A stretch of DNA of 64,000 nucleotides from Moraxella sp. ZY210820 (GCF_030674635.1 NZ_CP089978.1:2338980-2402979), one strand, 5' to 3'; counted from the first letter of the stretch, positions 13,982 through 23,771 are shown. Numbers and translations are program-made. The notes: generated from the sequence alone by a model not told the origin.

Positions 13982-15562
13982 TCAATTACTCATCTTACAA
14001 GCTAAACCTTCGATTCTAAAACACGCCCCTTGATATTCATCAATATAACGTAAAGTTGCATGATTAGCTTCACAAAAACTGCTCGATAAATATAAACCCA
14101 AGCCTGTACCATTAATTTCGGTACTAAAAAAAGGTTTAAATAAATTAGCTTGTTGTGATTTTTCCACACCTTGCCCAAAATCGATCACATCAATCCAAAT
14201 CAGGTGTTCAAACATTTGCGTACGAATAATAATTGCTTGCTCACTTTGATTATGGCGTAAAGCATTACGTATCAAATTAATCATCACTTGACGCAATTGA
14301 TTTTGGTCAAAATAAATACAAGAATCAGGCTCAATTTCTACTTGAATTTGTTCTTTAACATCATTTAAATCTTCATCAAGCATTCCTTGTACAAAATCTT
14401 GTAAATAAATCATCACCGTACGTACACCATCATTTTTTGCCATGCTTAGCGTACTTTGAATAATTTTATTAATACGCTCGGTTTGTTTACTAATCATATT
14501 TGATAGCATTTTGGCATCTTCTGATAATTCATCTTTTAACAATTCATTCGCTTGCACAATTGCCGCAAGTGGATTACGAATTTCATGGGCAATACTGGCA
14601 GAGAGTTGTCCCAAAGCTGCTAATTTTAACTGTTGAACTTGCTGATTAATTTCTTGCGTATCTTTTAGAATAAATAACGTCATCGGCTCATTAGCAGTAT
14701 GTAAAATATGCCATTTAACGCTCATTTTATACCCTGATTGATGACTATGAAAATGAAACGCATGATGATGTAATTGCTCATCTGGACAAATTAAACTATG
14801 CTCTTGAATATATTGATAAAACTCATCTTGCCAAACTTCTAACGGATATTTTTCATATGATACTAATTGTGGTAATCCTAATAACTGACACGCTCGTGGA
14901 TTAGATAATACTATCTGTGCTTGCTTATTTATCAGCAAATATCCTACATCAATCTGTTGCATAATCGACTGGTTAATACCTTGTAATTGGCTTAACTCTT
15001 CCGATTGATGAATGGTCATATTTTCTAAAATTTTAAAGCGTTCTAAAGCAATACGCCCCACCTGATGCATAACAATAAATAAAAATGCCAATAAAATATT
15101 ATTGGTAAAATCTCGCAATAAACTTAAACTAAAAATCCCACCAATAAAATTTTGATAAGTTACACTAATAATGGCTGATAACATAATGATTAATGAGAAT
15201 TTTTTATCGAGCAAAATACTCGACAAAAACACTGCAATCATATAAATCAAGCCAATTTGTAAATTAACACCATGCACCAACGCAAAAGTTAAAAGACCTA
15301 AAAGCACCACATCAACTACAAACATGGCAATTAAATGTACAGGTGAACCAATTTTAACAAAACGCATTAGTGTCATTTGCACTAAAGCAAATATAATATA
15401 TATTATTGATGTATAAAGATATAAATCAGGATAGCCATAATAGGCTTTTAAATTATTAAACGTCATCACAAAGGTGAGCATTAACGAGCATGCCAACACC
15501 AAACGATACAGAGAATATAATAATCCTAAGCGATGAATAATATATGTAGTTTCAATAGACAT
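13982..15562 (-). CDS. pilS: Membrane sensor histidine kinase PilS
   Basis: Cognate kinase of PilR in type IV pilus control. Residues about 15-175 contain six hydrophobic helices, the multispan input domain of PilS proteins. A PAS-like cytoplasmic segment follows (about 185-300). The kinase core has the H-box 'ASIAHEIRNPLAAI' with His326, the N-box 'NLIRNALRHN', and 'DFGQGVEK' plus 'GTGLGLYLS' of the ATP-binding lid. It starts 12 nt after the gacA-like stop, so the three genes read as one transcript. 526 residues, typical length. Confidence 0.93.
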   Translation of the reverse strand: MSIETTYIIHRLGLLYSLYRLVLACSLMLTFVMTFNNLKAYYGYPDLYLYTSIIYIIFALVQMTLMRFVKIGSPVHLIAMFVVDVVLLGLLTFALVHGVNLQIGLIYMIAVFLSSILLDKKFSLIIMLSAIISVTYQNFIGGIFSLSLLRDFTNNILLAFLFIVMHQVGRIALERFKILENMTIHQSEELSQLQGINQSIMQQIDVGYLLINKQAQIVLSNPRACQLLGLPQLVSYEKYPLEVWQDEFYQYIQEHSLICPDEQLHHHAFHFHSHQSGYKMSVKWHILHTANEPMTLFILKDTQEINQQVQQLKLAALGQLSASIAHEIRNPLAAIVQANELLKDELSEDAKMLSNMISKQTERINKIIQSTLSMAKNDGVRTVMIYLQDFVQGMLDEDLNDVKEQIQVEIEPDSCIYFDQNQLRQVMINLIRNALRHNQSEQAIIIRTQMFEHLIWIDVIDFGQGVEKSQQANLFKPFFSTEINGTGLGLYLSSSFCEANHATLRYIDEYQGACFRIEGLACKMSN

Positions 15563-15574
15563 GACACATTATCT

Positions 15575-16210
15575 TTAAATCTGAATTAATTTATGGCGAA
15601 TGGCTAAATGTGTTAATTTCACATCACTATCCACATCTAATTTTTCAAAAATACGATAACGATAAGTATTAATGGTTTTTACACTGACAAATAATTTATC
15701 AGCAATTTCTTGAGCAGAAATGCCATTTGCCACCATCATTGCTACTTGTAATTCTCGTTCTGATAATTGTTCAAAAGGCGATTGTTGATGTTCTGACAAC
15801 AAGCTACTCGCTAATTGTTCTGCCACCACACTACACAAATATTTACCGCCTTGCATGACTTTTTGTATCGCTTTAAGCATTTCATTCGGTTCACAACCTT
15901 TAGTCAAATATCCTTTTGCACCTGCTTTTAAAATCATTGAAGGGTAAGGCTCCTCAGTCATACCACTCACCGCAATGACTTTACATTGTGCATCATATTG
16001 TACGATACGTCTAGTCGTTTCAACACCGCCCACACCCGGCATATTTACATCGAGTAATACCACATCAACGTCATGTTGTTTTAAAAATACCAATGCCATT
16101 TCGCCAGTTTCTGCCTGTCCAACCACTTCAATATCAGGATAACTTTGTAAAATACTACAAATCCCCATACGGACTAATTCATGGTCATCAACTACTAAAA
16201 CTTTAATCAT
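15575..16210 (-). CDS. gacA: GacA/UvrY-type response regulator
   Basis: NarL/LuxR-class response regulator of 211 residues. The receiver starts 'MIKVLVVDDHELVRMGI' with Asp54 in 'VVLLDVNMPG', and a Lys-containing 'AGAKGYLTKG' follows. The LuxR HTH at about 147-205 has 'LSERELQVAMMVANGISAQE' and 'VKTINTYRYRIFEKL', both characteristic of GacA/UvrY, which in other bacteria activates small RNAs that titrate CsrA. No small-RNA gene was recognised in the window. First gene of the operon-like gacA-pilS-pilR-coaBC run; the same neighbourhood, with pbpG next, is known from Acinetobacter. Confidence 0.88.
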   Translation of the reverse strand: MIKVLVVDDHELVRMGICSILQSYPDIEVVGQAETGEMALVFLKQHDVDVVLLDVNMPGVGGVETTRRIVQYDAQCKVIAVSGMTEEPYPSMILKAGAKGYLTKGCEPNEMLKAIQKVMQGGKYLCSVVAEQLASSLLSEHQQSPFEQLSERELQVAMMVANGISAQEIADKLFVSVKTINTYRYRIFEKLDVDSDVKLTHLAIRHKLIQI

Positions 16211-16495
16211 AGCAACTACTCACTGATGAAATATTGTGTTAAAATACAGCCATAAATACAAGTTTCTGTTAAAATATTACATACTGCAAATAATTAGTGC
16301 CATATCGTTACAAAAAATATGAATTTCTATGTGATTTATACATAATATCATGGCAAAATAGTTTTGCAAATTATAGGCAACACAAAATATAAATTGCTTA
16401 AAAAAATGTGAGAATTTCATTCATCACAACAATCACCAATAAATGGTTTACATAGGTGATTTGATAAACTCTGATACTGATAGCAGGAGATGGAA

Positions 16496-17551
16496 ATGCT
16501 TAACTCAAAATTGGTACGCTGTACTTTAGCAGCGGCATTATTAACTGCAAGCACTGGTAGCTTTGCAGATATTGTTATTCGCTCAGGTCAAGGTGCGATT
16601 TGGTCAGCAGATGAAGCTGATAAATTTTTAAATAATAATGAAGTGCCACAAAAAGCTCGTATCGTAACGAGTACAACAATGACTAGCACACCAGTTTCAT
16701 ATCAACAAGATACAAATACTTATAGCTATAACAATAATAGTTATAATAATAGTTATACCAATAGTAATTATACTCAATATCAAGATTATAGTGCTTATAA
16801 ACCCGAAGTCAATGCACGTGCAGCCTTAGTGATGGATGCAACTACAGGCGAAGTATTGTATAGTAAAAACACCGAAAGTGTACGTTCAATTGCTTCTATT
16901 ACCAAATTAATGACCGCAATGGTTACTTTAGATGCCAATTTAAACTTATATGAACAAATTACTTTAACATCAAGTGATTTTGCAGGTGCTGGTGGTAAAA
17001 ACTCAAGTTCAACCTTGCGTGTTGGTGATACGATGACTCGTTCTGATGCTTTATATTTAGCGTTGATGAAGTCTGAAAATCCAGCAGCAATGGCTTTAAG
17101 TCGCACTTATCCAGGTGGGCGTAATGCTTTTATTGCGGCTATGAATAATAAAGCTGCCAGTTTGGGTATGTATTCTTCAAATTTTACAGACCCATCAGGT
17201 TTAGACCCTAAGAATGTATCATCAGCTCGTGATTTAGGTATTTTAACCAGTTCAGCTGCTCGTTATGGTACGATTCGTCATTTTTCAACATCTGCAAGTA
17301 ACAGTTTTAATTTAGGTTATCGTATGCTCACTTCAAACAATACCAATGCGATTGTACGTAATGGTGGTTGGAGTTTAGATGTATCAAAAACAGGTTATAT
17401 TAAAGAAGCTGGACGTTGTGTTGTAATGCAAGCGAATATTAATTCTCGTCCTGTCGTGGTGGTATTATTGGGTGGTTCTGATAGTGCAGCACGCACACAA
17501 GATGCTACACGTTTATTTAACTGGGTGGCTCAACAACCACAACGTTTCTAA
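16496..17551 (+). CDS. pbpG: D-alanyl-D-alanine endopeptidase, PBP7/8
   Basis: Low-molecular-weight penicillin-binding protein that cleaves DD-crosslinks in the periplasm. The signal peptide is residues 1 to about 25 (ends GSFADI). A Tyr/Asn-rich low-complexity linker (about residues 70-102) precedes the S11 peptidase domain. Its catalytic motifs are S-I-T-K (about 134-137), S-E-N ('KSENPAAM') and K-T-G ('VSKTGYI'). The ATG at 16496 is chosen because AGGAG lies 6 nt upstream; the ATG at 16490 abuts the AGGAG directly. A terminator follows at 17579. The Asn/Tyr repeat linker is longer than in E. coli PBP7. Confidence 0.92.
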   Translation: MLNSKLVRCTLAAALLTASTGSFADIVIRSGQGAIWSADEADKFLNNNEVPQKARIVTSTTMTSTPVSYQQDTNTYSYNNNSYNNSYTNSNYTQYQDYSAYKPEVNARAALVMDATTGEVLYSKNTESVRSIASITKLMTAMVTLDANLNLYEQITLTSSDFAGAGGKNSSSTLRVGDTMTRSDALYLALMKSENPAAMALSRTYPGGRNAFIAAMNNKAASLGMYSSNFTDPSGLDPKNVSSARDLGILTSSAARYGTIRHFSTSASNSFNLGYRMLTSNNTNAIVRNGGWSLDVSKTGYIKEAGRCVVMQANINSRPVVVVLLGGSDSAARTQDATRLFNWVAQQPQRF

Positions 17552-17578
17552 ACTAAATGTAAAAAGATAAAATAAAGG

Positions 17579-17605
17579 CTGTATTGAAATTTCAATACGG
17601 TTTTT
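17579..17605 (+). terminator. pbpG terminator
   Basis: CTGTATTGAAA/TTTCAATACGG hairpin followed by TTTTT, 27 bp after the pbpG stop. Confidence 0.75.
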
Positions 17606-17618
17606 ATGGTGAAATAAC

Positions 17619-17650
17619 AATAGACTAATGATTTACATTAGTCTATTTTT
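17619..17650. terminator. Hairpin at the 3' end of the LRR gene cluster
   Basis: Perfect 12-bp stem AATAGACTAATG/CATTAGTCTATT, 13 nt beyond the stop of the minus-strand LRR gene. The better T-tract is on the plus strand, so it may also back up the pbpG terminator. Confidence 0.6.
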
Positions 17651-17659
17651 TAATTGATT

Positions 17660-18832
17660 TTAATAATCCCGCCCTTCATCAAACCACTGTAAGGCAATCT
17701 CATCATCTACAATCACATTCGGTACTTGAATAAGTTGTAATACGGCTGTACCTATGTCTTCTCGTTCGGTGGTTTCTATTTGTTCTAAAGCATTAAACGC
17801 ACAAACAAATTCAACAATAACGGCTTTAATTTGTTCCACATCATCTAATTTTTTTAGGGATTTAACTGCATTTTTATACAATTTCACAGCAGTTTTGGCA
17901 TTTTTCCCTTCCCACGCAGAAAATGGCATTTGATATTCAGTAACAAACCAACTTGCCTTTTTTAATTGGCTAAAATGACTGTCTAAATGTGATAATTGAT
18001 TTTTATGTTGCTTAATATGTGCTTTTAAGCGTTTTGCACCTTGTTCTTCCACATTCCACAGTAAAATACTTTCTAATTTTGGAAATGCAGTTAAATCGAT
18101 TAAATCGGATAAATCAGGAATGTAGCGTAATTGCAATGATGTTAAATGTTTTAATTGACTTAATGCTTGCAGATTGATGACATTGCCAGATAAAGCAAGC
18201 GATTCTAACTCTTCATAAGCCAATAAACTGCGACAATCAATCGCTTGATGAGCAATTTGACCGCTAATATCTAAAGATTTTTGTGTTTTAAATGCAGAGA
18301 AAAATGGAATTTGATATGGCTCATCATTTTTTGTTAAAGCTGGGCTTAGTGATAATGATAAATCATCACTGGCATTATGCTGAATATCAAATAAATTTAA
18401 ATCTCCTTTTAAATATAAGCGTCTACTATGTGCTGAAATAGAATGAATAATGGTTGGATATTGAGCATAAATGGATAATCCATGAATTTGAGCATTGCTA
18501 AAATCTATTTCAATATTCTGTTGTGGGCACCAATCAAAACCTTCAATTTTTCTCTTTTTTGACCATTCAATAAAACTTATATCATTGCCATAATAAATAA
18601 ACCAACGGGGAAAATTACCATAAGGATATAAATGCTTATTCTGCTCGCCAGAACCCGTATAATATTCATTAAATGTATCCCAATTTACAGGCTGATTAGG
18701 CTCAATCAGCACATCATAATATTTTTTATCCATACCTTCTAAGCCTATACAGAGCGAACCTTGCCCAATATCAGTGGTTACTTGATAAACTCTATTGGGA
18801 GTAAGTGCATATTCTCGGGTGATTTTTGACAT
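17660..18832 (-). CDS. Leucine-rich-repeat-like protein of unknown function
   Basis: 390 residues, no signal peptide and no membrane segment. The N-terminal 150 residues are a mixed domain rich in aromatic residues. Residues about 195-290 carry degenerate leucine-rich repeats ('LLAYEELESLALSGNVINLQ', 'LSQLKHLTSLQLRYIPDLSD', 'FPKLESILLWNV'). The C-terminal 90 residues are helical, with 'WEGKNAKTAVKLYKNAVKSL' and an acidic end. Cytosolic bacterial proteins of this type occur in clusters with SUKH-like immunity proteins and are uncharacterised. It is last of four same-strand genes with short gaps (57, 69 and 26 bp), so probably co-transcribed. The function is not known to me. Confidence 0.75.
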   Translation of the reverse strand: MSKITREYALTPNRVYQVTTDIGQGSLCIGLEGMDKKYYDVLIEPNQPVNWDTFNEYYTGSGEQNKHLYPYGNFPRWFIYYGNDISFIEWSKKRKIEGFDWCPQQNIEIDFSNAQIHGLSIYAQYPTIIHSISAHSRRLYLKGDLNLFDIQHNASDDLSLSLSPALTKNDEPYQIPFFSAFKTQKSLDISGQIAHQAIDCRSLLAYEELESLALSGNVINLQALSQLKHLTSLQLRYIPDLSDLIDLTAFPKLESILLWNVEEQGAKRLKAHIKQHKNQLSHLDSHFSQLKKASWFVTEYQMPFSAWEGKNAKTAVKLYKNAVKSLKKLDDVEQIKAVIVEFVCAFNALEQIETTEREDIGTAVLQLIQVPNVIVDDEIALQWFDEGRDY

Positions 18833-18889
18833 GATAATATTCCTTAAAAATAGGTGAATGATTTAAATTAACCTATATATTTACTGAAA

Positions 18890-19249
18890 TCAAGAGATTT
18901 GATAATCACAACATTCAATGATGAGATAACAATCATAACCATATAGCAAATAGATTTTCGATTTTTCTTCTAATAAACGCTGAGTGAAAAAATTACCATC
19001 TAAAACTTCAAAAAATCCACTCTCTATTTGATTGATAATACAATATTTTTGGTAATAAAATTCAGGAAAATAAACATTAATACATTGAAATTGTGCAACA
19101 TTTTTAAATCTAATGACAGTATCAACAAGGTTTTGATGTTGATGAATGCTAATAAAAACATCTAAATCAACACCTTCACTTTCTGTATATTGGAAACGAA
19201 TTGGGCTTCTAGCAATATAAGAATCTGTTAAAAGTGATAATAATTGCAT
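18890..19249 (-). CDS. Hypothetical protein (119 aa)
   Basis: Small soluble protein with several short beta-rich segments ('VDLDVFISIHQHQNLVDTVI', 'FQCINVYFPEFYYQKYCIIN') and a C-terminal 'YLLYGYDCYLIIECCDYQIS'. Unusually rich in Tyr, Phe and Cys. No motif recognised. A purine-rich AGAGAGATG lies just upstream of the ATG. It sits between the acidic protein and the LRR protein on the same strand, which suggests a member of the same immunity-like cluster. Confidence 0.6.
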   Translation of the reverse strand: MQLLSLLTDSYIARSPIRFQYTESEGVDLDVFISIHQHQNLVDTVIRFKNVAQFQCINVYFPEFYYQKYCIINQIESGFFEVLDGNFFTQRLLEEKSKIYLLYGYDCYLIIECCDYQIS

Positions 19250-19318
19250 ATCACATCTCTCTTATAGATAATAATATTACCTAAAATTTCACGATGATAA
19301 TTAAACATATTATTAACT

Positions 19319-19825
19319 TTATAATGCATTAAATAAATCAACCAATTTTTTCGAATGCTTTTTTGCATTTGGAATTTTTAGTTTTTTATGATACTCAAAT
19401 AATGCTTTTTGATTGGTATTTAATAAATGGAAATCGATCATACAATGTAATAATGTATAACTATTGATAACTTTTGGATAAATCACGTTCTCTTCATCGT
19501 CATCTTCTTCTGGCTCATAATCATCATCTTCATCAATTTCATTGACTAAATCTTCATCTACATATAAACATAAAAACCGCTTATAATAACGAAAAAATAA
19601 TTCTGTATGATGTTGAACATTGTAGTGAATATCATCAAGACTTAACGACGATAGATTAATGTCATCAGTCAGTATTTTATCCATCATAATGTCATCATCA
19701 TCTCGATAAATCGTATTTGTTGCTTTTAAAATCTTTTGAAATTCTTTATCTTGATGAAATTTAAGTAAAAAATCTTGAAATTCAGTTGTATTTTTATAAG
19801 CTCTCATCTCTTTTATTGTTACCAT
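19319..19825 (-). CDS. Hypothetical acidic protein (168 aa)
   Basis: 168 residues with a strongly acidic stretch at about 93-114 (DLVNEIDEDDDYEPEEDDDE) between two helical halves, and a basic C-terminus ('HKKLKIPNAKKHSKKLVDLF'). The charge polarity suggests a protein that binds a basic partner or mimics nucleic acid, but this is speculation. No signal peptide, membrane segment or known motif. It begins 26 bp after the SUKH-like gene and is followed by two more same-strand hypotheticals, so it is probably co-transcribed. Unrecognised. Confidence 0.65.
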   Translation of the reverse strand: MVTIKEMRAYKNTTEFQDFLLKFHQDKEFQKILKATNTIYRDDDDIMMDKILTDDINLSSLSLDDIHYNVQHHTELFFRYYKRFLCLYVDEDLVNEIDEDDDYEPEEDDDEENVIYPKVINSYTLLHCMIDFHLLNTNQKALFEYHKKLKIPNAKKHSKKLVDLFNAL

Positions 19826-19851
19826 TATTTAGTCTCCAATATGACAGTTTG

Positions 19852-20340
19852 TCAATAAATTTGATAGGGATAAATAGCAAAAAAATTAGGATTGATATGA
19901 TATACATGATCCAAAAAATACTGTTCTGAATCATCAATTAAATCATTATCTAATTTTTGCTGAAATTGTTCAAGTATTAAAATTAAATTCACAAATTCTT
20001 TAAATTCCACTGACATGATTGTAAAATCATCAAAAGATGAAAGTTCACCTTGTTCGTGGTCATAAAATAAAACTTGTTTGCTTGTTTTATGCAAAAACCA
20101 CATATCTCCGCAACCACTATCAGCAAATAACCAAAGTTGTTGAGCAAATTCAGAGTATTCATTTTGCATCTCACGATTTCGGAGAATACTCTGCTCATAA
20201 TCCAGCAACACAACATCTGGATTTAATTCTGCCTTTTGATAATGACACACAAAATATCGATAATCTTCATCAAAATCAAAATATGGTTTAGGATTTTTAA
20301 TGATTTGCTCTCTTGCAACTAAACCTAATATATTTTTCAT
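19852..20340 (-). CDS. SUKH/SMI1-KNR4-like protein (putative immunity protein)
   Basis: 162 residues. The segment at about 75-130 ('LWLFADSGCGDMWFLHK', then a strand, 'YDHEQGELSSFDDFTIMS', then a helix 'FKEFVNLILILEQFQQ') matches the central strand-turn-helix core of the SUKH superfamily. Such proteins are typically immunity factors against contact-dependent or polymorphic toxins. The N-terminal half is less typical. First gene of a four-gene minus-strand cluster; no toxin gene is visible beside it. The assignment rests on pattern only. Confidence 0.65.
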   Translation of the reverse strand: MKNILGLVAREQIIKNPKPYFDFDEDYRYFVCHYQKAELNPDVVLLDYEQSILRNREMQNEYSEFAQQLWLFADSGCGDMWFLHKTSKQVLFYDHEQGELSSFDDFTIMSVEFKEFVNLILILEQFQQKLDNDLIDDSEQYFLDHVYHINPNFFAIYPYQIY

Positions 20341-20354
20341 TGAATGTATCTCTA

Positions 20355-20390
20355 AAAAATAGGCTAATGCCTAAACATTAGCCTATTTTT
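20355..20390 (-). terminator. htpG terminator
   Basis: 15-bp perfect stem AAAAATAGGCTAATG/CATTAGCCTATTTTT with a 6-nt loop, 17 bp past the htpG stop. T-tracts on both strands. Confidence 0.85.
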
Positions 20391-20407
20391 CAATATAAAT
20401 CAAGCGA

Positions 20408-22324
20408 TTATTTTAACAATAAACTATTGATACGTTTCACATATTCTGCTGGGTCATCAGGTAATCCACCCTCAGCAATCACCGCTTGGTCAAATAACAC
20501 ATTGGCTAAATCATCAAATTGGCTTGAACCTTGCAATTTTTGTACCAATGGATGTTGTGGATTGATTTCCAAAATCGGCTTACTTTCTGGCACGGCTTGC
20601 CCCGCTTGTTTCAGCATACGCAATAATTGTGGCGATAATTCACCATCAGCTGTTACTAAACACGCTGGACTATCCACCAAACGTGTGGTTACACGTACTT
20701 CTTTGGTTTTGTCTTTAAGTGTATCGCTGAGTTTATCAACAATCGGCTTAAACTCTAACTGTGCAGTTTCTAAGGCTTTTTTCTCTTCTTCATCTTGCAA
20801 ATCGCCTAAATCGACCGCACCTTTGGCGATACTTTGCATTGGCGTACCGTCAAAATCATGCACAAAATTCATCGCCCATTCATCAACACGGTCAGCCATC
20901 AACAACACTTCAATGCCTTTTTTCTTAAATAATTCAAGCTGTGGTGAATTTTTAGCAGCAGTCAAACTTTCAGCCGTCACATAATAAATCGCCTTTTGAC
21001 CTTCTTTCATGCGTGCTTTATAGTCGGCTAATGATGTTGAAATCTCATCATTGGTTGATGTCGCAAAACGCAATAATTTTAAAATACGTTCACGATTACC
21101 AAAATCTTCGCCTAAACCTTCTTTAATCACCGCACCAAATTCGCTATAGAATTGCTTGAACTTCTCTTGGTCTTGTTCATCTTCTGATTTTGCCAAGCCA
21201 TCAAGCATGGTTAAAACACGGCGAGCATTGCCTTCACGAATGGTTTTGACATCACGGCTTTCTTGCAATAATTCACGGCTGACATTCAATGGTAAATCAG
21301 CACTATCAACCACACCTTGCACAAAACGCAAATAATTTGGAATTAAATTATCCGCATCGTCCATGATAAACACACGTTTCACATACAGTTTAATGCCTGC
21401 TTTCGCTTCACGCGTAAAAATATCATGTGGTGCTTTGCTTGGGATATACAATAATTGTGTATATTCAGTATTACCTTCTACACGGTTATGCGACCAAGTG
21501 ATTGGTGCTTCATAATCGTGGCTTAAATTTTTATAAAATTCAATATATTGCTCTTCAGTAATGTCATTTTTACTGCGTGTCCATAAGGCACTTGCCGAGT
21601 TAATGGTTTCCCACTCATCGGTTTTCACCATTTGTCCGCCTTTTGGCTCTTCGCCTTCGGCAACTTCTTCTTCCTGCCACACTTCTTTTTGCATTTGAAT
21701 TGGTAAGCTGATATGGTCAGAATATTTATTGACAATATTACGCACTTTCCATGCTTCTAAATATTCTGTGGCATCATCACGCAAATGTAAAATAATATCT
21801 GTTCCACGTGAAACCTTATCAATATTTTCAACCGTAAACTCACCTGTACCGCCACTTACCCAACGCACGCCTTGCTTGCTGTCTAGCCCTGCACGGCGAC
21901 TTTCAACGGTAATTTTTTCTGCTACGATAAAGCCAGAATAAAAACCCACACCAAATTGACCAATCAATTGAGCATCTGCTTTTTGGTCGCCTGTGAGTTT
22001 TGACATAAAATCTTTGGTACCAGATTTTGCAATCGTGCCTAAATTATCAATCGCTTCTTGCTCGCTTAAACCGATACCATTATCAGAAATGGTGATGGTT
22101 TTTGCATCTTTATCCAGGCTGATACGCACACGCAAATCGCTGTCATTTTCATAAAATTCAGGATTGTTGATACCTTCAAAACGCAATTTATCACACGCAT
22201 CAGACGCATTTGACACTAACTCACGCAAGAAAATTTCAGGGTTTGAATACAATGAATGCGTTACTAAATGCAAAAGTTGTGCCACTTCGGCTTGGAAACT
22301 ATGTTGTTTCGCTTGTTCTGTCAT
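20408..22324 (-). CDS. htpG: Chaperone protein HtpG (Hsp90)
   Basis: Bacterial Hsp90, an ATP-dependent cytosolic chaperone. The N-terminal GHKL ATPase shows '[19 protein letters not shown]'-type motif I (here [17 protein letters not shown]), '[13 protein letters not shown]', and '[14 protein letters not shown]'. The middle domain has '[20 protein letters not shown]' and 'VNVSRELLQ'-like '[13 protein letters not shown]'. Start set at 22324 ([14 protein letters not shown]). An upstream in-frame ATG at 22348 would add eight atypical residues. About 638 residues, a normal length. A near-perfect ParB site lies inside the gene. Single-gene unit with its own terminator. Confidence 0.96.
   Translation of the reverse strand: MTEQAKQHSFQAEVAQLLHLVTHSLYSNPEIFLRELVSNASDACDKLRFEGINNPEFYENDSDLRVRISLDKDAKTITISDNGIGLSEQEAIDNLGTIAKSGTKDFMSKLTGDQKADAQLIGQFGVGFYSGFIVAEKITVESRRAGLDSKQGVRWVSGGTGEFTVENIDKVSRGTDIILHLRDDATEYLEAWKVRNIVNKYSDHISLPIQMQKEVWQEEEVAEGEEPKGGQMVKTDEWETINSASALWTRSKNDITEEQYIEFYKNLSHDYEAPITWSHNRVEGNTEYTQLLYIPSKAPHDIFTREAKAGIKLYVKRVFIMDDADNLIPNYLRFVQGVVDSADLPLNVSRELLQESRDVKTIREGNARRVLTMLDGLAKSEDEQDQEKFKQFYSEFGAVIKEGLGEDFGNRERILKLLRFATSTNDEISTSLADYKARMKEGQKAIYYVTAESLTAAKNSPQLELFKKKGIEVLLMADRVDEWAMNFVHDFDGTPMQSIAKGAVDLGDLQDEEEKKALETAQLEFKPIVDKLSDTLKDKTKEVRVTTRLVDSPACLVTADGELSPQLLRMLKQAGQAVPESKPILEINPQHPLVQKLQGSSQFDDLANVLFDQAVIAEGGLPDDPAEYVKRINSLLLK
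21800..21815. other. Candidate secondary parS site inside htpG
   Basis: TGTTCCACGTGAAACC matches the parS consensus TGTTCCACGTGAAACA at 15 of 16 positions. It overlaps htpG codons (KVSRGT), so chance conservation is possible. Confidence 0.4.
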
Positions 22325-22423
22325 AAGAAATTCCCAAAAATAAATCAATTAAACGATGTTATCAATATGGGAATGATTTGTAGTTTTTCAATATTAATTG
22401 AATTATTTTTATACAACTTATGA

Positions 22424-23338
22424 TTATAATAAATTATTGCCATGTGCTTGAATAGGTGGTGGCGTTGGTCTTCCTAAGGTTGATAATAAATCAATTTCAA
22501 TGCTACGTACCATTGCATCTAATGGTAAATCATTGCTTTGCGTACCAAAAGGTTCTTCTAATTCGCTACTTAACGCATCTAAACCCAAAAAAGTATAAGT
22601 TAATAATCCAACTAATAAAGGCGTTACCAGACCCAATGTTGAACCTAAACTAAACGGTAACATAAAACAAAAACAATAAACCGTACGATTTAACAGTACC
22701 GAATACGCAAAAGGAATCGGTGTATTGGCAATACGGTCGCAACCCGCTTGTACACTGCCAAAATTTGCCAAATGTTCAATAAAACGATGATAAATAATAT
22801 CGCTAATTTCACCCTCTTTATACGCTTGCATAATTTCCCAATGAATAAGATTAATTGTATATTGTGGTGCATTATGTTGTTGATATAATTGATATAATGT
22901 TTGTTCTGACACACCACTAATTTGAGCCAATTCATTTGGATGAACAGTTTGACGGCGTAAACGATCCCTTAAAACATTAGCAAATACCAATGTATGTTGA
23001 ATCACTCGCTCACGGCGTGCTTGCGTTAAAATACGGCTTTCACGGTCAATGTTACGTGAAGTCGCAATTAAATTCCCCCATAATTTTCGTGCTTCCCACC
23101 AACGGTCATAACAAGTATTATTTTTAAAACTTAAAAATAGAGATAGCACTACACCAATTAAAGTAAAGCCAATCAACGGGAATTTAGGAAAATGATACCA
23201 TTGTACATATTCAATCCCCCCCACAATGCCTGAAATCAACATCACCACACCCAAAGGCGGTAAAATTTTAGGCAATATAGTCCCTTGCCAAGAAAACAGT
23301 AATTTAAAAACTGATGGCGTTTCACGATTGACAATCAT
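22424..23338 (-). CDS. Bestrophin-like (UPF0187/DUF2254-type) membrane protein
   Basis: 304 residues, four hydrophobic segments (about 22-40, 46-66, 215-235 and 235-255). The bacterial bestrophin pattern is clear: 'FKNNTCYDRWWEARKLWGNL' after TM2 and 'IPFAYSVLLNRTVYCFCFML' followed by 'LGLDALSSELEEPFG..NDLPLDAM' near the C-terminus. The family forms pentameric ion channels in the inner membrane (the Klebsiella homologue conducts cations). No partner gene is adjacent: htpG lies downstream and a DUF333 lipoprotein upstream. The 5' region holds an AT-rich hairpin. Confidence 0.88.
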   Translation of the reverse strand: MIVNRETPSVFKLLFSWQGTILPKILPPLGVVMLISGIVGGIEYVQWYHFPKFPLIGFTLIGVVLSLFLSFKNNTCYDRWWEARKLWGNLIATSRNIDRESRILTQARRERVIQHTLVFANVLRDRLRRQTVHPNELAQISGVSEQTLYQLYQQHNAPQYTINLIHWEIMQAYKEGEISDIIYHRFIEHLANFGSVQAGCDRIANTPIPFAYSVLLNRTVYCFCFMLPFSLGSTLGLVTPLLVGLLTYTFLGLDALSSELEEPFGTQSNDLPLDAMVRSIEIDLLSTLGRPTPPPIQAHGNNLL

Positions 23339-23400
23339 AATAGCAAAGTAAAAAATTAATAAATAGCTAAAGTGTGATGTAATTCAAATATTATAATCAA

Positions 23401-23436
23401 AATAGCATAAAATCGCTAGTGTATTTTTATGCTATT
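23401..23436. terminator. AT-rich hairpin, possible terminator
   Basis: Perfect 12-bp stem AATAGCATAAAA/TTTTATGCTATT with a 12-nt loop, about 100 bp downstream of the DUF333 lipoprotein gene (-) and 63 bp upstream of the bestrophin start. Only a short T-run follows, so an operator is also possible. Confidence 0.45.
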
Positions 23437-23537
23437 GTAGTGATAATTTTTACTCAATGATATATTTTATAATCACAAAGACGCATTTTTAAGTATTAAT
23501 CAGCATACGTCCTAGTCTATCTGTAACAAATCATCGA

Positions 23538-23771
23538 TTAATGATACTGGCGATAATATTGCCACTCTTCAATCACTTGTCCATTTTTAAGATGGCACAT
23601 ACCAACTGTATTCCCATTGGCATCTTTTTGATAATCTAAAAAGCCTTTTTGTTGCAAACAAAATTCTGAAGCAGGATTAGATTTACCAATTTTGGCACTT
23701 TCTAATTCCATATTAACAGAAATACAGCCTGTTAAACTGAGTAATAAACTTAGAGAGAAGATAAATTTCAT
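23538..23771 (-). CDS. DUF333 small lipoprotein
   Basis: 77 residues. The hydrophobic N-terminus ends in the lipobox L13-T-G-C16, predicting acylation at Cys16. The mature part has the DUF333 signature 'ASEFCLQQKGFLDYQKDANG' and 'GMCHLKNGQVIEEWQYYR', a short Cys pair domain found in small periplasmic or outer-membrane lipoproteins often misnamed hemolysin. Function unknown. Transcribed alone toward the bestrophin gene. Confidence 0.85.
   Translation of the reverse strand: MKFIFSLSLLLSLTGCISVNMELESAKIGKSNPASEFCLQQKGFLDYQKDANGNTVGMCHLKNGQVIEEWQYYRQYH

Noticed and set aside
20427..20984. 185-codon plus-strand frame inside htpG
   Set aside because: Antisense shadow of the htpG 3' end with Ser/Thr/Asn-rich low-complexity translation.
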